Below are positions 34,307-45,280 of a DNA stretch of 64,000 bases, one piece after another; position 1 is the first letter of the stretch; every line of letters starts with the position of its first letter. This DNA is from Agelas oroides (taxonomy: Eukaryota > Porifera > Demospongiae > Agelasida > Agelasidae): assembly GCA_949130485.1 (NCBI GenBank), contig OX422183.1, positions 27,530,816-27,594,815 of the forward strand. The letters run 5' to 3'. The translations under genes were made by a program, and so were the position numbers. The notes under the pieces are model-generated. The model did no database searches and was not told the origin of the DNA. It saw only the letters and a list, made by a program, of their open reading frames with translations.

Positions 34307-34901
34307 ACAAGACTTAAAAAACATAAAAAATGTAAAAATATGTAGGGATGGCATGCCAAAAAGTATGCAAACAAGGTAGGGATAATGCAGGGAAGCAAAG
34401 GTCAACATATTGGCAAAGCCCCATCCCTACATCTTTTTCACACTACAGTTAGACAGTGCATGGGGGTCTTCTGAAAATGTTCACAACCTTTACTGGCAGT
34501 TCATGGCTGTAGCCTTGTTCTCAGGCCACTTCCTTCTCCCACGTGGCCTGGGAACAAGGCTAGTATGACCCTATTGGTAGCATTGTTATACGGAACCTCT
34601 TCAACAACTTAAGCAGTGAGTTAGAGTAGACTGCAGATTTATGATATGTGTCGTTAAAGTACATGGCATGGTTTTAGCCTCATCCCCAGGCCACTTTCCT
34701 TCACCCACATGCCGGCTCAGGAACGAGGCTATAAATATGATCTAGCAGCATTGCATCAGCTGTAGTGTGAAAAAGATGTAGGGATGGGGCTTTGCCAATA
34801 TGTTGACCTTTGCTTTCCTGTGTTATCCCTACCTTGTTTGCATACTTTTTGGCATGCCATCCCTACATATTTTTACATTTTTAATGTTTTTTAAGTCTTG
34901 T
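34307..34901. repeat. Central foldback of R2
   Basis: Inverted arms as in R1 (ACAAGACTTAAAAAACAT outward) with the ATGTAGGGATGG / CCATCCCTACAT bracket. The loop contains several TAGCCTCG-type short hairpins. Confidence 0.75.
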
Positions 34902-34920
34902 ATATATATATATGTATATC

Positions 34921-36533
34921 AGAGAGTCGGTAGACTCTCTATGTAGGGATGGCGCCGACGCGCAATATATGCAATACTTAAGCAAAAGCCGTATAACTTC
35001 ACCACAAACACGCTAAAAGCTTATTTAAGAGCCCAGACATCCTCTTTGAGTGCCTTTGTGATCAGCAAGACTCATATAAGTGGCCAAAAGCCACGCGGAA
35101 GACAGCTAAACGCAAAAGTGTGCGGTAGCAAAAGTACCATTTTTCGTATTCTTTCTTTCTTTGTTCAGACCACTTGTCAAACGACGATAACTCGAAAACG
35201 GCTCAAGTACTCACCTTGATTTTAGCACGAAACGGATGCTCATCACAGCGCTCAGCTTCCCAACCACTCAGCGTCTTCATAGCTTCAAATTCACCCTGGT
35301 CAACAAAAGCCATTCACAACACTCTGAGGCTGCTGTCCGTTGCGAAGGACGCCATTTTCTAATTTTGTGCGCATGCGCACACGAAGTCTCGTTCCCAGAC
35401 CGAAGACCACGGTCATTGGTCTGGAAGCGAGAGTACACAAGCGAGCGGACGCAGAGTGGAGCGGGCGGGCACGGTTTTTTTTCCCCCCGCGGCATTGGGC
35501 AAGGCTTATGAACACCACGTAGGTAAGGCGCTGCATTCAGCTGCCTACTTGTAGCTACACTAAAACTAACCTACTCACAGCTTCAGTGAACTGTAAAGCT
35601 AGGATGGTCTGTTATCAGTATGATAGTTTTCTGTGCTGCAGCTGGTCAGTCGTCATGTGATTTGACAACTGAATCATGAAATTGGTTTCACAAAGTTTGG
35701 TACGGAGAGTGGTTGGCCCTTCATCAGGTTCTAGCTGGCTATATAGCACATAATTATTACACTTTTCTCCAGGGAGGGCAGATATCACACTGGAATCACT
35801 ACTAAACTGTCAACGCCTCTTCAAGTTCTGGTGTTGTGGTTACACTTGAAATATTCTTCTTAGGCTTAGGTCTAACTGTAACTGAGATTAACAACAAAAA
35901 AAGTACAGAAACAAGACTTAAAAAACATTAAAAATGTATAAAGATGTAGGGATGGCATGCCAAAAAGTATGCAAACAAGGTAGAGATGATGCATGAAAGC
36001 AAAGGTCTACATATTGGCAAAGCCCCATCCCTACATCTTTTTCACACTGCAGTTAGACAGTGCTGCATGGGTAGTCTTTACTAGCAGTTCATGGCTGTAG
36101 CCTCATTCTCAGGCCATGCACTTTCTAGCTCCTCCCACATGGCCTGGGAACGAGGCTAATATGAGCATATAGATATGTGTGCCTTGTAGGTGGCTACCAA
36201 GGTTAGTAGTTTTATTGCCAACATACTACTTGTAGTGACAGTGGTACCCTTGTTATATGCCTCTGGTATAACCTAGACAGTGAGCTCGAGTGGGCTGCAG
36301 ACTGGTCATATAGTAATCAGTGTGTAAAACTCAAGCACTCATGCACAGCGTTAATAACTGCATGGATGGGTGCAGATTCAGCTCTTGAGCACACTGTCTA
36401 ACTGCAGTGTGAAAAAGATGTAGGGATGGAGCTTTGCCAATATGTAGACCTTTGCTTTCATGCATCATCTCTACCTTGTTTGCATACTTTTTGGCATGCC
36501 ATCCCTACATCTTTATACATTTTTTAAGTCTTG
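34921..36533 (+). mobile_element. Foldback repeat R3
   Basis: Starts AGAGAGTCGGTAGACTCTCT and ends at the outer edge of the foldback 35911-36533. It is the most complete uninterrupted copy in this orientation and holds the empty insertion site GATAGT at 35622-35627. On the minus strand 35313-35215 carries the 33-codon first-exon-like frame with an intact donor. Confidence 0.75.
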
Positions 36534-36623
36534 TTTTATTGGGGTGAGCGCAGCGAGCCCCACACTTGTGGTGAAAACGGAAAATTGTCTATATATATAT
36601 ATGTATATATATATGTATATATA
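36534..36623 (+). mobile_element. HINE 5' fragment
   Basis: TTTTATTGGGGTGAGCGCAGC through a TA/TG-rich microsatellite; it probably continues the unit begun at 27478 after the R2-R3 block. Cut by the element at 36624. Confidence 0.6.
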
Positions 36624-37696
36624 AAGTCACAAAAAAGTTTTCTCAATGAAAACAAGCACATGTAGGGATGGAACCCTTAAAAACCAACCAAACAAGATAG
36701 GAACAACACCACAATACTTTTACACCATCCCTACATCTTGTGCCATTTTGCCGACTATGCATTGTGTTTGTTACTTGTGTGCACAGAAGGGTTGTCTTGG
36801 GCATGGAAGCCTGTGGAACGAGCAGTACTGGGTGTGTAGTGCATGTTGTTGTGTATGGAGAGTGCGTTGTGTTGTGGGTGGCTGTAACTTTGTTACGGTT
36901 GAGTGTGGCAGGCATGGTTAGCTAGTTTAATATGTACAAGCTGTGGGGTGCAAGATCAGTGCTGAGTCTGTGTGGCATGTTGGAGTGGGTTGCGTATGTT
37001 GTGGGCTTTTGTAGCTGCTGGGAATGGCAGGTAAGGGTTGTCTTGTAAGTGAAGGCTGTGGTGTGAGCAGTACTGGGTCGGTCCGTAGTTAACGACATGG
37101 TGGTGTGTTTGAAGGGTTTGTGGGGTAGGTAGCTAGTTGTAGGGAAAAAGGTTGTTTGTTGGTTTGTGGGTGTAGCTGGTGTGCAGTGTTGTTTTAGTTA
37201 ACTATAACTTTAACTAAATGTATTTTAGTATGGCCTTTTTAAAATTTAGTTAACCAAAAGTGCAACTTAAATTTCTTGCTAACTTGGGGGCTGTAACTAA
37301 AACGTCCAAGGACGTACAAGAAGAAACCGTAACTGTACTAAAATAGAATACAGCCTGTTTTCAACAATAAGTGTAACTAAATACCTTTTAGTAAGGGGTT
37401 TTAGAGTTTCAGTGGTTGAAACTATAACTAACTAAAGATTTTGTAAAACCGGGAAACTAGAACTAAACTAAACCAAAAGTATTTTCTAAATAAAAACTAA
37501 CTATAACTAAACTAAAAGCACAAACCCTAAAAACTTAAATTTGAAGGGTTTTGTGGTGTACGTGGTTGGCAAAATGGCACAAGATGTAGGGATGGCGTAA
37601 AAGTATTGTGGTGTTGTTCCTATCTTGTTTGGTTGGTTTTTAAGGGTTCCATCCCTACATGTGCTTGTTTTCATTGAGAAAACTTTTTTGTGACTT
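36624..37696. mobile_element. Non-autonomous element with 129-bp inverted ends
   Basis: Arms at 36624-36752 and 37568-37696, both 129 bp and nearly identical, starting AAGTCACAAAAAAGTTTTCT. Each arm contains the ATGTAGGGATGG / CCATCCCTACAT bracket also seen in R1-R3, around a shared AAACAAGATAGG. The interior is GT-rich, then a stretch (37190-37510) full of TAACTAAA-type motifs. No transposase. Confidence 0.85.
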
Positions 37697-38519
37697 GTTT
37701 GCTTTGGTTTTTTTTGGTTTAGGAATGGTAAGAGAGAAGTGACATGGGAGGGTAGGCCGAGGGGAAGATGCATGGTGTGTACAGTATGATAGTAGAAAGA
37801 GCTAAGAATTGTAGTAAATTCAAACGCTTTGAAGTGAAATCGTCAATCCAAACATCAAACTTCGGGGGGTTTAGAAGTACAGTCCAAGCAAAGCCTCATA
37901 AAAACCAAGTGAAAAGCAGATGAGTTTAATAAGGCTTCGCATGCAAGCTTATAAATCCTGTGCTCATTTCACGTGGACTACTAATGGGTTCACTGAAAAA
38001 CTCTCCATAGACTGTCACCAGAGTATTGAGTCGTAAGACCCCATTACAGAACTGCTTGATGGTGAGTAGCTATAGTCTAAATGGGTTTGAAACGAACGCA
38101 TAGGGGTCTGTGGAGCTGAACAACCGCCAGTTCTGTGGCCACCTCTAGTGCAGAAGTTTGGAATGAAGCCATGCACTGTTGACTCGGTGCTACTAGAGTT
38201 TGAGTATACCAAGCTACCAATAGGCTGCCACTTGCTTCGTTGGAGGAATATGAAGACTCAGGCACAACACAAAAGGAGGATGTTAAGAAGACACCAGCCA
38301 AAGTGCTACCATCAACTTGCAGTGAACATTGTATGTGTACTATATGCATGTAAATGACTATAACAAGCAAATTTGAAATGTGAAAGTTGACAATAAAACT
38401 TGAAATTGAATATCAGTGGCTAGTGTTCTAAGTCATATGAAGTACTTGATGGTTAAAACACTAGCTGGCATAGTACCATCTATACCACTTGAGCTTGGCT
38501 TTTGCAGCCTTCAAATTAG
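37697..38519. other. No gene recognised
   Basis: Minus-strand frames at 38015-38370 lack recognisable domains. This could hold the downstream exons or intron of the minus-strand frame at 38520-38960, but I cannot support any. Confidence 0.3.
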
Positions 38520-38960
38520 TCATACGAGCTGCTGCCCTTTTTTGTCAGGGTTCCTCCAATAACTACTATGGGAGGATACGCGGGAAGCTGCCCTTCCTTT
38601 CTCAGGGTCCTCCCAATAGCGGGTATGGGAGGATACGCGGGAAGCTGCCCTTCCTTTCTCAGGGTCCTCCCAATAACGGGTATGGGAGGATGCCCTGGAA
38701 GATGCCTTTTTGGTCTCAGGGTCCTCCCAATAACGGGTGTGGGAGGACGTCCTTTTCGTCTCAGGGTCCTTCCAATAACAGGCATGGGAGGACGCCCTTT
38801 TCGTCTCAGGGTCCTTCCAATAACAGGCATGGGAGGACGCCCGGGAAGATGCCCTGTGTTTCTCCGGGTCCTTCCAGTAATTATTACGGGACGCTTGCCT
38901 TTTTTTCCCCTTTGTTTCGCAGGTAGTTCTGCTTGTACTGCGCTTGTTTCTTGCGGACAT
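38520..38960 (-). CDS. Repeat protein, YW[KE]DPE motif; possible first exon
   Basis: Begins MSARNKRSTSRTTCETKGKK and then carries seven copies of YW(K/E/R)(D/N)P(E/D) separated by basic Ser/Arg-rich linkers (about 13-23 residues per unit). It ends at a possible donor (CTC|GTATGA) just before the stop. I recall DPEK-type basic repeats at the N-terminus of some Helitron-like and other transposon proteins of sponges and cnidarians, so this may be the first exon of such a protein; no downstream helicase or Rep exon was found here. The repeats also open the two other frames, so coding sense rests on the motif conservation and the non-repeated basic start. Confidence 0.4.
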   Translation of the reverse strand: MSARNKRSTSRTTCETKGKKRQASRNNYWKDPEKHRASSRASSHACYWKDPETKRASSHACYWKDPETKRTSSHTRYWEDPETKKASSRASSHTRYWEDPEKGRAASRVSSHTRYWEDPEKGRAASRVSSHSSYWRNPDKKGQQLV

Positions 38961-39573
38961 TACGCATATTGCGTTCGATGTAAAGTGCAGCACAACTACG
39001 TCAACTGATCCACGAAATCAGATTTGCAAACTGCAACGCTCAATTCTCACCTTCTCTACGAAGTACTGAACCACGTGCTCAGTTGAACCCTGGTGACGTA
39101 ATTATGAGTAATATTTAATTCGAGCAAAATGGCGTGTAGCAGCTAGCGTAAGTGTGAGATTACCTGAGAATCGCCGACAAGTTTGAGTTCTTTCTTTTAG
39201 ACCGATAAGTGGCAGGTGCAATACCTAGTGATTTATCCTGTTGTTTTGCGTTTGAATCGTTGTAAAAGCTCCAGCCGTTATCGTGCTATCGCGGTGAGAG
39301 GCAGAAGAAGAAGAAGAAGAAGAAAGTCAGAAGATAGACGATTTGTCCGTTTTGGCGACTTGCCGGTCTGGTGCTTAGCGATACTTTCCAGCAAACTTAA
39401 CAGTCTTTTTGCTCATGAAAACACTCGATAATGCCTGATATGGCTCATACAGGCCTTTGACTAATCTAACGAAGACATTTCGAGCGTGTTATTTGTGCAC
39501 TTTTAATGTGGCGGCCATTTTTTTTCGGGGTCATCCCTACATATGGCGTACTACCGTACGCCATGATATGTAG
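38961..39573. promoter_or_regulatory. Possible promoter region upstream of 38960
   Basis: GC-mixed region with CACGTG, TGACGTAA and CAAAATGGCG strings, typical of animal promoters. It lies between the minus-strand frame at 38960 and a MITE. No plus-strand gene was recognised. Contains the palindrome CGTACTACCGTACG near 39547. Confidence 0.25.
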
Positions 39574-39582
39574 GTATGTTTG

Positions 39583-39833
39583 CAGAGGAGGTCGGACACG
39601 GTTGAACTTTACTAATTAAAACGGCTGAGGTCACACTAATTGATCTTGGATATTGCTAGGTAGAAAGCTTTTTAGCTTTTTCTATGACTTGCCCCAGCCT
39701 TGAATCTTGATTTGAAAACTGGGGCCCCCCTCAGTAAAAGTCGAGCGAACTAGTCTGTTGAGATACGAAAAATCAATTAGTGTGACCTCAGCCATTTTAA
39801 TTAGTAAAGTTCAACCGTGTCCGACCTCCTCTG
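39583..39833. mobile_element. MITE with 9-bp target duplication
   Basis: 251 bp, inverted ends of about 65 bp starting CAGAGGAGGTCGGACACGG. GTATGTTTG flanks both sides (39574-39582, 39834-39842). The uninterrupted site is at 40994-41002 in the neighbouring copy of the host repeat. Confidence 0.9.
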
Positions 39834-40930
39834 GTATGTTTGGTACGTGCGTATTCCGTATATGCATTCTGCCCTATTTGTGCGCGATGCAATATTTCCG
39901 CATTGCACATTGGGTTCATGTAATACTGCTTGCTCAAGAAACAGGACTAGAAAGGCTGAACAGTGGGAGTCAACGCAACAGGGATTTGAAAACAGTGAGG
40001 AAAGGGCGGCACTACTAGCGAAACCGAGACTGATTATTGACGGTGTGCTTCGTGACTCTGCCACAAGCGGGGAGTGCTCAGTGTACAGAGCGATCAGCTT
40101 GTAAGAATTCGAATCACAGAGGCCTGCGTGACTCGATCAAATACGAGCAACAGCTAGAGAAGAGCTTGTGGAACTCCATACGACAACTCCAGTAATTGTG
40201 CTCAGGAAATGAGCTGACAATATAGACTACATCAAAAAAGACCTGGCTCCATACTCCATAGCTGAGAGAATCCTGATTCCACAGCTCTATGGGCTCAGCA
40301 AATATCCACTATATAGACATGCACTTGAGGAGACAGTGCCGAAATGTGGAGTCACAGGAAACCAATGGAATATACTTGTTTGTACTAAGCTGTTGAACCC
40401 TCACCCTTGACTTGCAACTCTTCAGGCCAATTGCTTGGAGACTAAATTTGTTGCCTACAGCTGTAGCTACTACCCCACTGTAACGACACAGAATGTGTAC
40501 ACCAGACCAGAGAACGAGTCGTCTCCAGCAAATGAGTTTTGCGCAACAGATGAGACTGACCCATGAGACTCCGGATCAGAGAGAGGCCCGTCTCGAGCAA
40601 ATGAGCATTGAGCAACAGTAATGACACAGAGTGTGTACAACGAACCCAAGATGAGCCCATACCCAAGTTATAATTATTGTTCCTTTGAACACTGACATAC
40701 ATTTGATACCCTAGCCTCTTCCCCAGGCATTTTCTGCCTCCAGTTTTACAGGCTACAGTTGGTGGGGAAGACCTGGGAATGAGACTATTGTTATGTGAGA
40801 CCATAGATAATAGAGACATCTCTATTACCTATGGTGAGATGTATGCAAGTGGGAAAAGGTAGTGCTATGAAACGCTAATGCACCATGCAACTCCCTCACG
40901 CTCGCCCCACAATGCACTGCATTCCCCTAG
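39834..40930 (+). mobile_element. HINE unit A2
   Basis: Body of an A-type HINE ending CTCACGCTCGCCCCA..CTAG at 40930. Nearly the same as the next unit (40994-42096), offset by about 1,160-1,166 bp. The 5' GGGGCGAG end is missing; a MITE and 39540-39573 sequence lie upstream. Frames in it are duplicated and not genes. Confidence 0.65.
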
Positions 40931-42096
40931 TATATATATATATGTATATATATATATGTATATGTATATATATATATGTGTATATATATGTAGGTATGTT
41001 TGGTACGTGCGTATTCCGTATATGCGTTCTGCCCTATTTGTGCGCGATGCAATATTTCCGCATTGCACATTGGGTTCATGTAATACTGCTTGCTCAAGAG
41101 ACAGGACTAGAAAGGCTGAACAGTGGGAGTCAACGCAACAGGGATTTGAAAACAGTGAGGAAAGGGCGGCACTACTAGCGAGACCGAGACTGATTATTGA
41201 CGGCGTGCTTCGTGACTCTGCCACAAGCGGGGAGTGCTAAGTGTACAGAGCGATCAGCTTGTGAGAATTAGAATCACAGAGGCCTGCGTGACTCGATCAA
41301 ATATGAGCAACAGCTAGAGAAGAGCTTGTGGAACTCCATACGACAACTCCAGTAATTGTGCTCAGGAAATGAGCTGACAATATAGACTACATCAAAAAAG
41401 ACCTGGCTCCATACTCCATAGCAGAGAGAATCCTGATTCCACAGCTCTATGGGCTCAGCAAATATCCACTATATAGACATGCACTTGAGGAGACAGTGCC
41501 GAAGTGTGGAGTCACAGGAAACCAAATATTATGGAATATACTTGTTCGTACTAAGCTGTTGAACCCTCACCCTTGACTTGCAACTCTTCAGGCCAATTGC
41601 TTGGAGACTAAATTTGTTGCCTACAGCTGTAGCTACTACCCCACTGTAACGACACAGAGTGTGTACACCAGAACAGAGAACGAGTCGTCTCCAGCAAATG
41701 AGCTTTGCGCAACAGATGAGACTGACCCATGAGACTCCGGATCAGAGAGAGTCCCGTCTCGAGCAAATGAGCATTGAGCAACAGTAATGACACAGAGTGT
41801 GTACAACGAACCCAAGATGAGCCCGTACCCAAGTTATAATTATTGTTCCTTTGAACACTGACATACATTTGATACCCTAGCCTCTTCCCCAGGCATTTTC
41901 TGCCTCCAGTTTTACAGGCTACAGTTGGTGGGGAAGACCTGGGAATGAGACTATTGTTATGTGAGACCATAGATAATAGAGACATCTCTATTACCTATGG
42001 TGAGATGTATGCAAGTGGGAAAAGGTAGTGCTATGAAACGCTAATGCACCATGCAACTCCCTCACGCTCGCCCCACAATGCACTGCATTTCCCTAG
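40931..42096 (+). mobile_element. HINE unit A3
   Basis: Starts in a TA/TG microsatellite (40931-40990) right after the CTAG of unit A2 and lacks the GGGGCGAG start. Ends CTAG at 42096. Very similar to A2, so a recent tandem duplication. Confidence 0.65.
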
Positions 42097-42879
42097 TTAT
42101 TGGGCGAGCGTGAGCGAGCCCCACACTAGTGAGTTGAATCGAGATTTTTCATCGAATATTATTATTATCTGTCGTACGTTGTTCCGTATATTCTTGATGC
42201 TGTAATTTAACGCGATAGCCGCGGGCCGCGTGCGGACCTTAGTAAGATTTTCGTACAACTTGGCAGCCAGCTAGCTCCAAGGTGACTTGGAAAGATGACG
42301 CTTATGAAAGATAGCCAGGGATTGCAGGCGGAGCGTGCGCACTTATTGAAGAAAGGATAGCCTATAGAAGTTGTGTTTGCAGCGACACCCAGGATAGGTA
42401 GCTGGATCGAGCATGAGTGTCTACTAGTATGTAAACAGTTGTGTAGATAGGTTTAAAGCAAAAATCGGCAGAGACCCTCCTTCTATCCATGGCTGATGGA
42501 TGGCGAACCCTCTCTGCTATATCTCTAAGATGCCTCAACTTGAGGCTTCTTAGCATAGTCCTTACTTGAGACCACAAGTAAGGACTATGCGTGACAAGCC
42601 AGGCCGTGTTTAGACTTAGCCTACAGTTAGCCAGAGTAGATGCTTAGGTTGCACTAATGGCATTGTATGGTACCACCCCATGAGAAGCTAGTCTCTGCAG
42701 CCGTCTCCTCTAAGCTGTTAAGCACTTTTATAGAGAGTAGAGTGACAAGCTTTGTTCAGCTACATGCCACGCCACCTGTGTGTGCTGTGATCTGACACTT
42801 CACTGAAAAGCCTTTGATATAAGTTAAAGCTGTGTATTGCTTGCTCACGCTCGCCCAACAATGTTCTACATTCTCCTAG
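42097..42879 (+). mobile_element. HINE unit B1
   Basis: Starts TTATTGGGCGAGCGTGAG, then TTATTATTATC microsatellite, and ends CTCACGCTCGCCCAA..CTCCTAG. The body (CGTACG..CCGTATATTCTTGATG) differs from A units and is shared with B2 and B3. Confidence 0.65.
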
Positions 42880-43840
42880 TTATTATTATTATTATCTGTC
42901 GTACGTCGTTCCGTATATTCTTGATGCTGTAATTTAACGCGATAGCCGCGGGCCGCGTGCGGACCTTAAGTAAGATTTTCGTACAACTTGGCAGCCAGCT
43001 AGCTCCAAGGTGACTTTGAAAGATGGCACTTATGAAAGGCAGCCAGGAATTGCAGCCGGAGCGTGCGCACATATTGAACAAAGGATAGCCTATAGAAGTT
43101 GTGTTTGCAGCGACATCCAGGATAGATGGCTGGAGCGTGAGTATCTACTGTACAGAGGAGCGGTCGGAGATGGTTGACCTTTGCTAATTGAAACAACTGA
43201 GGTCACACTAATTGATCTTGGATATTGCAAGGTAGAAAGCTTTTTTTTAGCTTTTTCTATGACTGGATCCAGCCTTGAATCCTGATTTGAAAACTGGGGC
43301 CCACCTCAGTGAAAGTCTAGAGAGCTGGTCTGTTGAGATACAAAAAACCAATTAGTGTGACCTCAGTCATTTTAATTAGTAAAGTTCAACCATGTCCCAC
43401 CTCCTCCGTCTACTATATGTATGAGGGCTATTAAACAGTTGTGTAGAGAGGCTGAAAGCAGAAAGCGGCAGAGACCCTCCTTCTACCCATGGCTGATGGA
43501 TGGCGAACCCCATCTGCTATACCTCTTAGATGCCTCAAGTAAGGACTATGCGCGACAAGCCAGGCTGTGTTTACACTTAGCCTACAGTTAGCCAGAGTAT
43601 GCTTAGGTTGCACTAATGGCTGCATTGTATGGTACCACCCCATGACAAGCTAGTCTCTGCAACCATCTTCTCTAAGCTGTTAAGCACTTTTGTAGAGAGT
43701 AGAGTGACAAGCTTTGTTCAGCTACATGCCACGCCACCTGTGTGCTGTGATGTGACACTTCACTGATCCAGCCTTTGATATAAGTTAAAGCTGTGTATTG
43801 CTTGCTCACGCTCGCCCCACAATGTTCTACATTCTCCTAG
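42880..43840 (+). mobile_element. HINE unit B2
   Basis: Starts directly in TTATTATT repeats after the previous CTAG; ends CTAG at 43840. Contains the MITE at 43153-43408. Confidence 0.65.
43153..43408. mobile_element. MITE, second copy of the 39583 family
   Basis: CAGAGGAG..GGTCGGAG ends; flanked by TCTACTGTA (43144-43152) and TCTACTATA (43409-43417), a 9-bp duplication with one change. Interior matches 39583-39833. Confidence 0.85.
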
Positions 43841-44752
43841 TTATTATTATTATTATTATTATTATCTGTCATACATCGTTCCGTATGTTTTTGACGCTGT
43901 AATTTAACGCAATAGACGCGGGCCGCGTGCGGACCATAAGTAAGATTTTCGTACAACTTGGCAGCCAGCTTATGCAGCTAGCAACTAAGGCTAGCTCCAG
44001 GGCAAGGGGTAGTCACTTATATGTCCCGTGTAGAAGCGTTTGCGACCGGGATCAAAACTGAATCAAGCGATCAAAGCCCTTTTGGGGGGCCGATCAAAGG
44101 ATCAAGGTGACCTCCGAACTGCTGAAAATCAACAATCAAGAACGCGCGGCTGCAATCTGACCTTTGACCCCTGAAAATCAAGCGATCAAGAGCCTCAGAA
44201 GGGGACGATCAGGCGATCAAGCACACTTTTTGCCGATCAAAAAATTTGATCGCGGTCGCAAACGCTTCTACAGGCGACATATAAGTGACTACCCCTTGCA
44301 GGGTGAGCTTGAATGATGATACTTATGAAAGATAGCCAGGAAGGACAGTCGGAGCTTGCGTACCTGTTTGGCAGTAGCGACATCGGAATAGGCAGCTGGA
44401 GCGTGAGTACCTACCGTATGTTTATGTGTAGCATGCAAGTGGTAGACGGACTGAACACAGAAGGCGGCATGCAGAGACCCTGCTTCACGGCTAATGCATG
44501 GCAACCCCCATCTGCGGTTTCTCTATAAGATGCCTCAAGGACTACGCAATACAAGCCAGGCTGTGTTTAGACATAGCCTAGAGTTAGCCAGACTCAGTAG
44601 CTGCTTATAAGTAGAACAAATAGCTCCATTCTGCTATCCCATTTAACAACTGTAACTGCTATGGATGATTTTCCAGTGTCTGTCCCAGAAGGTATTGACA
44701 CACTAGGATATACCTCCGCATGCTCGCCCCACAATGTTCTACATTCTCCTTG
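43841..44752 (+). mobile_element. HINE unit B3
   Basis: Starts in (TTA)n, ends GCTCGCCCCACAATGTTC..CCTTG (CTTG in place of CTAG) at 44752. Carries the MITE at 44003-44298. Confidence 0.6.
44003..44298. mobile_element. MITE rich in GATCAA motifs
   Basis: 296 bp. Ends of about 54 bp start CAAGGGGTAGTCACTTATAT; CAGGG flanks both sides (43998-44002, 44299-44303). Units B1/B2 keep the unbroken site (GCTAGCTCCAAGGTGAC). The interior has seven GATCAA and several AATCAA strings. Family unknown. Confidence 0.85.
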
Positions 44753-45280
44753 TAATTGGGGCGAGCGCGTGAGTGAGCCCCACACCAGTGAGTTGAACGG
44801 CGGAATTTCTCCGATATATATATATATATATGTATCGTACGTCATACGTCCAGTGCACACGTACGCGCGCCGCGTACGGACACTATGCGTGTGATCTGAT
44901 TGGGAACATGTGCGCACGCTTTTATAGTCAGATTTTATAGTTGTTTTGCTGCTTGTAGTGAACATGTATATTCTGAATACTTCGAGAAGAGCTCTGAAAC
45001 CATCACAAGACAAGGAAAACAAGCTACTGCGCAAACGAGAACGAGAGAGAGCCCGACCTGCGGCGGAAACAACCGAGCAAAGGCAGGAAAGATTAACGAA
45101 GCGGAGATAGGGCTAGGCACTCTACCCAGACTGCCGATGCATAAATTTGTATTCATATATTATTGTGCATTGTCCATATATAGATTGCAAACATGCAGTA
45201 TATACGTAACTACCATGCTGCCTATAAATACACGATACAAGTCACTCACGCTCGCCCCACAATGCACCGCATTCGCCTAG
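44753..45280 (+). mobile_element. HINE unit C1
   Basis: Starts TAATTGGGGCGAGCGCGTGAG, then (TA)n, ends CTCACGCTCGCCCCA..CTAG at 45280. The body at 44961-45100 encodes a degenerate frame MYILNTSRRALKPSQDKEN followed by an R/E-rich stretch ending QRQERLTKRR-stop, shared with the next unit. Confidence 0.65.

Larger units (their letters stand above)
27538..34901 (+). mobile_element. Foldback repeat R2, split by the IS3-type/HECT element
   Basis: R2 runs 27538-28219 and resumes at 34057-34901; 28220-34050 is a later insertion. It starts AGAGAGTCGGTAGACTCTCT (an 8-bp hairpin) and ends with the central foldback at 34307-34901. R3 follows at once and preserves the unbroken version of the insertion site. 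Confidence 0.8.

Noticed and set aside
38568..39008. Plus-strand ORF of VLPITGMGG units
   Set aside because: Shadow of the minus-strand YW[KE]DPE repeat frame. Neither motif type nor start looks coding on the plus strand.
40442..41985. Two nearly identical 125-aa minus-strand ORFs
   Set aside because: They are the same part of HINE units A2 and A3. No domain, and the frame is not kept in unit A1.
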